Origin: Balanoglossus misakiensis | Taxonomy: Eukaryota > Hemichordata | DNA length: 64,000 bases | NCBI GenBank assembly: GCA_040954595.2 | Contig: CM082587.2 | Coordinates: 10,912,001-10,976,000 of the forward strand | Direction: 5' to 3' | Part shown: piece by piece, positions 58,702 to 64,000 of the stretch | Position numbering within the stretch: position 1 is the stretch's first letter | How the letters are laid out: each line of letters starts with the position of its first letter | Program-made: the position numbers and the translations under genes | The notes under the pieces: generated by a model | Database searches by the model: none | What the model was told of the DNA's origin: nothing | Seen by the model: the letters and a program-made list of their open reading frames with translations, nothing else

Positions 58702-58888
58702 TGTCACGACTGAGTTTGAACGCTCATAGATCCTTTCTATGATTACGTAAGATGTCATTCACTTGTATTGACATAGGTACTTGACCCAGAGTAAACAAGC
58801 TTGTGTAATTGATACATGTCAGAACTCTATCACTTGCTAAGTTCATGTTTAAGAAATATTAAGATGACGTGTTCCTTTTATGACTTAA
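58702..58888 (+). repeat. Truncated LTR inside the foldback loop
   Basis: Starts TGTCACGACTGAG exactly at the LTR 5' terminus and follows the LTR of the 12.6-18.4 kb element to GACTTAA, with internal deletions (the GGTTTTAGTCCAG and GAGATAGAG segments are lost). It stops after about 187 bp. Its base changes match the 17856 LTR rather than the 12642 LTR. Confidence 0.85.
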
Positions 58889-59451
58889 GGGACCGTTCAG
58901 TTTTTACGGCCGGGGGGGGGGGACGAAAAACCAATCGAATGTTTATAAGTTCATGTATGTTAGCATCGTTCTGTGAGGAAAGTACTATCAAAGGTCACCG
59001 TAGTTCACCCCAAAATTGGGCAAAACAATTGGACCCCATACTAGTCTAGATCCAACAAAAACCAGACCCCTCTTGTGTAAGACTCCATTATGTGCTCCAT
59101 CGGCCCCCCAAAAGCCAGGACTCTAACTGCTGTGGATGCTGAGATATGGGAAAGAAGATCAAAGGTCATCCAAGGTCACCCAAAATTTGGGGAAAAATTT
59201 TGACCCCATACTGGTCCATGTCCAACAAGAATGAAACCTCTAGCCCTATTGGTTAGCCTGGAATAAGTTATGCACATAATTAATGAGATAAGCAGGTGTC
59301 ACAGGTAACCCCCAATTTTGGCTTTTCAATTTTAGTCCCAACCCTCCAAACGCCAAGTCTGTACCTGCTCTGGGTGCCGAGATATAGGAAAGTAGGTCAA
59401 AAGTCATCTGAGGTCACCCAAAATTTGGGCAAAATTGTTTTCAGATTTTCG
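58889..59451. other. Non-coding loop of the foldback element
   Basis: Contains three diverged copies of a block with AAGGTCACC, CAAAATTTGGG and TTTGACCCCATACT (about 58984, 59159 and 59398), 175-240 bp apart. A run of 12 G lies at about 58911. No open frame of note. Confidence 0.6.
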
Positions 59452-60408
59452 TCAGATTTCGAATAAGGAATAAGTCACAGACTTGAGCTTTGAATAAGGA
59501 ATAAGTCACAGACTTCAGAATCCGAATAAGGAATAAGCTTTGAATAAGGAAAAAGTCACAGACTTCAGAATCCGAATAAGGAATAAGTCACAGACTTCAG
59601 ATTTCGAATAAGGAATAAGTCACAGACTTCAGATTTCGAATAAGGAATAAGCTTTGAATAAGGAAAAAGTCACAGACTTCAGATTTCGAATAAGGAATAA
59701 GCTTTGAATAAGGAAAAAGTCACAGACTTCAGAATCCGAATAAGGAATAAGTCACAGACTTCAGATTTCGAATAAGGAATAAGTCACAGACTTCAGATTT
59801 CGAATAAGGAATAAGCTTTGAATAAGGAAAAAGTCACAGACTTCAGATTTCGAATAAGGAATAAGCTTTGAATAAGGAATAAGTCACAGACTTCAGAATC
59901 CGAATAAGGAATAAGTCACAGACTTCAGCTTTGAATAAGGAATAAGGAATAAGTAACAAACTTCACATTCGAATAAGGAATAAGGAATAAGGAATAAGTA
60001 ACAAACTTCACATTCGAATAAGGAATAAGGAATAAGGAATAAGTAACAAACTTCCATCACCTTGCTCTGCAGACATCACGTTTTTTGCAGTGCATTCATC
60101 CTGTGAACATGTCATAGTCCTGCCCGGAAAATCGTTTGCGTGGATTTTGATTTGCAAACGCGTCGCACGTCAACAGTGCGATCTTGTATCAATGAATGAC
60201 CTTGACGTCATAACACGGGTTTTCCGGAACAAGCATAGACGGGATAACTCACTTCCCGCTCGAATTAGAACGCAAAGATGTGCATATGGCGTGAGTGCAG
60301 CGACAGTCTCCAGCGAAATTGTTGCGCGATGGGATGTGATCCGACACGCAGGGAACGGACCTTGCTCTGTTGGTCATTGGGTTTACCACTTACGAATGCA
60401 ACATCAGG

Positions 60409-60640
60409 ACAGTAGAAAATGTCGATTGTGGGTGGTTGATCGCCCGATCATTTATTATTTTCAACGCCCGAATGTCGTCGGACATCGTCAAAAACACGAT
60501 CGACCTCCTCGAAATGCAACATGAAAGTAGAAAATGTCGATCGTGGGTGGTTGATCGCCCGATCATTCGCCCGAATGTCGTCGGACGTTGTCAAAAACAC
60601 GATGGAACTCCTCGAAATTCAAATGTAATCAAAGCCAAGG
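60409..60640. repeat. 116-bp tandem duplication
   Basis: AGTAGAAAATGTCGATTGTG at 60411 and AGTAGAAAATGTCGATCGTG at 60527 begin two copies that share GGTTGATCGCCCGATCAT, CGAATGTCGTCGGAC and CTCCTCGAAAT. The 137- and 144-codon open frames that cross it have no recognisable domain. Confidence 0.85.
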
Positions 60641-60649
60641 GTCCTCCCA

Positions 60650-60790
60650 CATCTTGTGCAGTGTGCGTATTCCCGCAGATTCGAATATATTGCATTGTGC
60701 GTGAATTCCCGCAGAGTGCCATTTATTGCACTGTGCGTGTCCCGCACTTTGGCCCCTCACTCTTGTCTTTTCGACACCCTTAAATACCTG
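60650..60790. repeat. Inverted partner of the 39.4-kb dispersed repeat
   Basis: Reverse complement of 39372-39497, including GTGCGTGAATTCCCGCAGAG and TTTCGACACCCTTAAATACC. One to two differences per 40 bp. Confidence 0.85.
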
Positions 60791-61165
60791 CACTGGTTAA
60801 CATTCAATGTATTGCGGCAGCAGACCAATGATTTTCTTGCACGAAGGGAGTATGGTACCAGCAATAATCAGAGATCAGGCTTCTTTGCCGTTCAACAGTT
60901 CCTACTTCAGTCGTGACGTTGCAACTGAACGTTCAGTATGGGGGTTGGCCCGCAGGTGGCCGTGGGGGTTATCAGATCGCCCGTAATGGCACGCAGCTTC
61001 ATGCAGCTGTATGGGACCAAAATAATACGCCCGATTCGGGGGTCACCTGTGACACCTGCGTAACTCAATTATGTGCATGCGTAATTGTGGGGTCAATGAA
61101 AGGGATGCTAGTGTGGTATTTGTTGCAAATGGATCAATATGAAGTCCGATTTTCCTGTCAAGTTA

Positions 61166-61674
61166 GGCTGCATTCACAAACACCTCAGGAGGGGGGGGGG
61201 GGGCAGGAGAATTGAGGCGGGGATTTGAAATAATTTTGGGACTGAAAGGGCGGGGACTTGAAAACTTTGACGACTAAATATTTATTTTGAGTCCACAAAA
61301 ATGCAGTTTCGCGCCCTTTATTTTACAAAATTTTCTAATTAAATGCAGCTTTGAGCTCTGTATTTTATAAAATTTTCTTACGTGCACCCCCTCCCAAACC
61401 CACCCCCTTCAATTCTCGGTTTACAATGTCTCCCAACACAGGATACAAATACTTAAAAAATGGGAGCGCTGTTTTTCTTTTTTTACAAGATAGATACTAG
61501 GTGATGTGTTTTGCTCTGTGAAAGAAAATGGGGAGGGGGGATTTCAAAATTTTGGCAGTTCGGAAGGGGGGGATTTGAAATTTTTCGGGTTGTGTACGGG
61601 TGGCATGTGAAAATTAGCGGTAAAACAAATTGAATTCTCCCCCCCCCCCTCAAGAGGTGTTTGTGAATGCAGCC
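61166..61674. mobile_element. Harbinger-type MITE 1 (509 bp) with TTA target duplication
   Basis: Terminal inverted repeats GGCTGCATTCACAAACACCT at both ends, followed inward by a G run. TTA directly flanks both ends (61163-61165 and 61675-61677). A 3-bp TWA duplication with GG-starting ends is characteristic of PIF/Harbinger transposons. Internal GGGGGG/CCCCCC tracts; no transposase. Confidence 0.82.
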
Positions 61675-61857
61675 TTATGGGCGATCTTATGTGACATTTC
61701 ACCTACTTTTGCTTAGTGAGCATCCACAGCAGATGCATGCAGCTTTGGCGTGGGGGGGGGGGGCATATACGGATGGGACCATAAAGATATACCAAAGGCG
61801 GGGTCACCTGTTGCACCTGCCTAAGTCATTGATTTTGTACATTTAATTGGACACTAA

Positions 61858-62666
61858 GGCTGCATTCACAAACACCTCTGGAGGGGGGGGGGGGGCAGGA
61901 GAATTCAATTTTTTTTACCGTTAATTTTCACATGCCCCCCTCAACAACCCGAAATATTTTCAAATCCCCCCCTTCCGAACTGCTAAAATTTTGAAATCCC
62001 CCCCCAATTTTCTTTCACACAGCAAAACACATCACCTATCTATCTTGTAAAAAAGAAAAACAGCGCTCTCATGAAAAGAATTTGAAACTGATGTTTCCCC
62101 TTATCAGTGGGTATTAAAACTGAACATAATTGTTTCTATTTTTTTTAACTTAGTATTCTGTGTTGGGAGACATTGTAAATCGAGAAGTGAAGGGGGTGGG
62201 TTTGGGAGGGGGTGTCCCCCTCCCACGTACGAAAATTTTATAAAATACAGAGTTCACAACTGCATTTTAATGAACCCGGCAAAAGCAAATTAACTCAACT
62301 ACCGGTATGTTGGGGAGGACAAATTTAACCGTCGCTGCTCAAAGTTATCATGGGGTGGGGGCAAGTCCCCTGACCTGGGACACTAGATAAAACAGTCAAT
62401 GATTTAAAGGTGCTGATGAATGACGGGGGTGGGTGTGGGAGGGGGTGTTCCCCTCCCACATTAGAAAATGTTGTATTATGAAGGGTTCAAAACTGCATTT
62501 TTGTGGACTCAAAATAAATATTTAGTCCTCAAAGTTTTCAAGCCCCCCCCCCTTTACAGTCCCAAAATTATTTCAAATCCCCCCCTTACATACCCTAAAT
62601 TTTTTCAAATCCCCCCCCTCAATTCTCCTGCCCCCCCCCCCTCCAGAGGTGTTTGTGAATGCAGCC
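61858..62666. mobile_element. Harbinger-type MITE 2 (809 bp) with TAA target duplication
   Basis: Same terminal inverted repeats as the neighbour, flanked by TAA at 61855-61857 and 62667-62669. Its internal sequence is the inverse orientation of MITE 1 (for example the segment with TGTTGGGAGACATTGTAAAT) with about 300 bp more. Two copies 180 bp apart suggest local re-insertion or a shared insertion preference. Confidence 0.82.
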
Positions 62667-62669
62667 TAA

Positions 62670-64000
62670 CCAACAGGGCAATAGGTGTGGTTTTTGTTCC
62701 ACAGGGACGAATGTAAGTGTCAGTTTGTTTTTGCCCAAATGTATAAGTTGATTTGGATGACCTCTGTCGTACAGTGCCATATCTCAGCCCGTTGTACAAG
62801 TGCAGCTTTGGTATTCCGAGCGAAACTATCATGAAATGCCAAATACAGGCGGATACCTGCGACACCTGCTTGATTCATGTATTACGTGCATACCTAATGG
62901 TAGGCTAAGTGAAAGGGCTGCAAATGTAGGATTTCTTGCACATGACATAAACAGGAATGAACATTTTTGTCAAATTTTTGGGTGACATCAGGTGTCCATT
63001 GACCTGCTTTCCATATGTTAGCATGCACATCATGTATAGCCAGGTGTTTGGAGGGGTAGGGTAGGACCCTCTGCGTCATGAAATGCTAAATTTTAGGGGC
63101 TACCTGTAACTTACTTGCGTAACTCATTATTATGGCCATATCTAATTTGACAAACCCAAACAGCGAGGATTTTCCGTTGTCTTGAATATGAACCAAATAA
63201 GAATCCTAATTTTTGGCCCAATTTTTGGATACCCTCAGCTGACCTTTGAAGTAACTGAAGTACTTACAACGTAGAAGTTCACCTTTGGTTGTTGTGTTTG
63301 TACTTGTAAGACATCCATTTCGGGTGGTTGCCTACTTCCCCATATCTCCACATCCAGAGCAAATACAGCCTACGCATTTGAATGGTACAACCCTGAATGG
63401 AGTCTAATGGTTATTAACTCTATGCTTGGGCCCCTTCAACGCTGCTTGCAGCTTTAATTTGGACAGGCATTGCATGCTGTTTGTCCTTCAAGGGGTTGAT
63501 AATATCCAATTGCACAAGGATGGCACTGACTCAGCTCAGTGTCATGGTACGACCCTTCAGGACACAATACTGTGGAAATACAAAATGTTGAAGGCAGATG
63601 TATACATTGTTCATGTACTGATCATTATGCATTAATGGTTTAAAACACAACTACAATTGTAACACACAGCATTCATTTTGGCCAGTTTTTCACTCTTGTG
63701 TCTACAAGTGGGATGGCAGTTGTGTGTGGTTGAATGTTGATTCACTATATATCCACATGTAGAATAACATTAACTGTGTCTTCTATCAAACATAATTAAT
63801 GGAAAAAGGGCAGCGAGAAAGAGACTTTGTCCCTCCTTGGTATGAGCATATCAAATCAATTATTTCCTTATATCACCTCTTGGTTGGGTTTTATTTACCA
63901 CTCACACTTGTCTTTGATTTGTACACTGCGACTCACAACCACACTCGCAGCAATACGGCCCACCTAACAGGTCATATCAGGCGATATAAACATATTAACA
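62670..64000. other. No gene recognised; dispersed repeat at 63704-63836
   Basis: Contains a stretch (GTTGATTCACTATATATCCA to AATTAATGGAAAAAGGGCAG) that also occurs at about 36625-36780 inside an intron of the membrane-protein gene, in the same orientation. Open frames up to 86 codons are without features. Confidence 0.5.

Larger units (their letters stand above)
56184..60062. mobile_element. Foldback (FB/TU-like) element with satellite arms and 10-bp target duplication
   Basis: A left arm (56191-58701) of tandem 30-40-bp units such as CTTATTCCTTATTCGAAATC / TGAAGTCTGTGA is matched by an inverted right arm (about 59452-60054) of the same units. The outermost 80 or so bases of both arms are the same sequence inverted, beginning GAAGTTTGTTACTTATTCCT. 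TGCTCTGCAG stands on both sides, at 56174-56183 and 60063-60072, as a direct repeat. Long inverted repeats built of short tandem repeats around a non-coding loop are the hallmark of Drosophila FB and sea urchin TU elements. No transposase is encoded. Confidence 0.8.

Noticed and set aside
60090-61215. Three overlapping plus-strand frames of 86-144 codons
   Set aside because: They cross a tandem duplication and a dispersed repeat, show no domain and no splice structure.

Overview
This window looks like repeat-rich nuclear DNA from an invertebrate animal. The evidence is spliced genes with GT-AG introns, animal retrotransposon families (CR1/Jockey-group LINE, BEL/Pao), a Crypton-type tyrosine recombinase, a Harbinger-like MITE pair, a foldback element and TTAGGG-type telomeric repeats. 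The gene families (EGF plus ephrin-receptor-like extracellular domains, an HMGXB3-like KDZ-transposase-derived gene, an NRF-1-like DNA-binding gene) fit a marine invertebrate, perhaps a non-vertebrate deuterostome such as a lancelet, acorn worm or echinoderm. I cannot name the species. I saw no bacterial features, rRNA, tRNA or CRISPR.

Layout. 1-3.2 kb: no gene recognised, and a four-copy 160-bp tandem repeat. 3.2-12.5 kb: an 86-bp satellite of about 108 copies. 12.6-18.4 kb: an LTR retrotransposon with two 540-bp LTRs, primer-binding site and polypurine tract but no gag-pol, carrying a LINE inside it. 13.4-25.1 kb and 25.1-34.9 kb: a direct tandem duplication of a block made of LTR-element interior, LINE, 3' LTR, an unrecognised segment and a foldback MITE. 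The copies differ by later events: a Crypton-like element sits only in copy A, a LINE 3' fragment only in copy A, a 331-bp LINE deletion in copy A, and a 314-bp tandem duplication in copy B.

35.4-38.4 kb (minus): last seven exons of a type I membrane protein with three ephrin-receptor-like repeats, two EGF modules, one transmembrane helix and an acidic tail with an NPxY-like motif. 39.6-45.0 kb (plus): a seven-exon HMGXB3-like gene with SWIM-type zinc ligands and the RNase H-fold region of KDZ transposases, broken by one frameshift in exon 4. 46.9-51.0 kb (minus): four exons of an NRF-1-like DNA-binding protein with two internal repeats; its 5' exon was not found and a BEL/Pao integrase fragment lies next to it.

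51-64 kb: no gene recognised. This part is built from mobile and repeated DNA: an interstitial telomeric repeat, a 1-kb inverted-repeat element, a 3.9-kb foldback element whose arms are tandem satellite repeats and which is flanked by a 10-bp direct repeat, and two Harbinger-type MITEs with TTA and TAA target duplications.

The three protein genes do not form an evident pathway. The clearest theme is layered transposition, with the two duplicate blocks acting as filled-site and empty-site comparisons for dating insertions.
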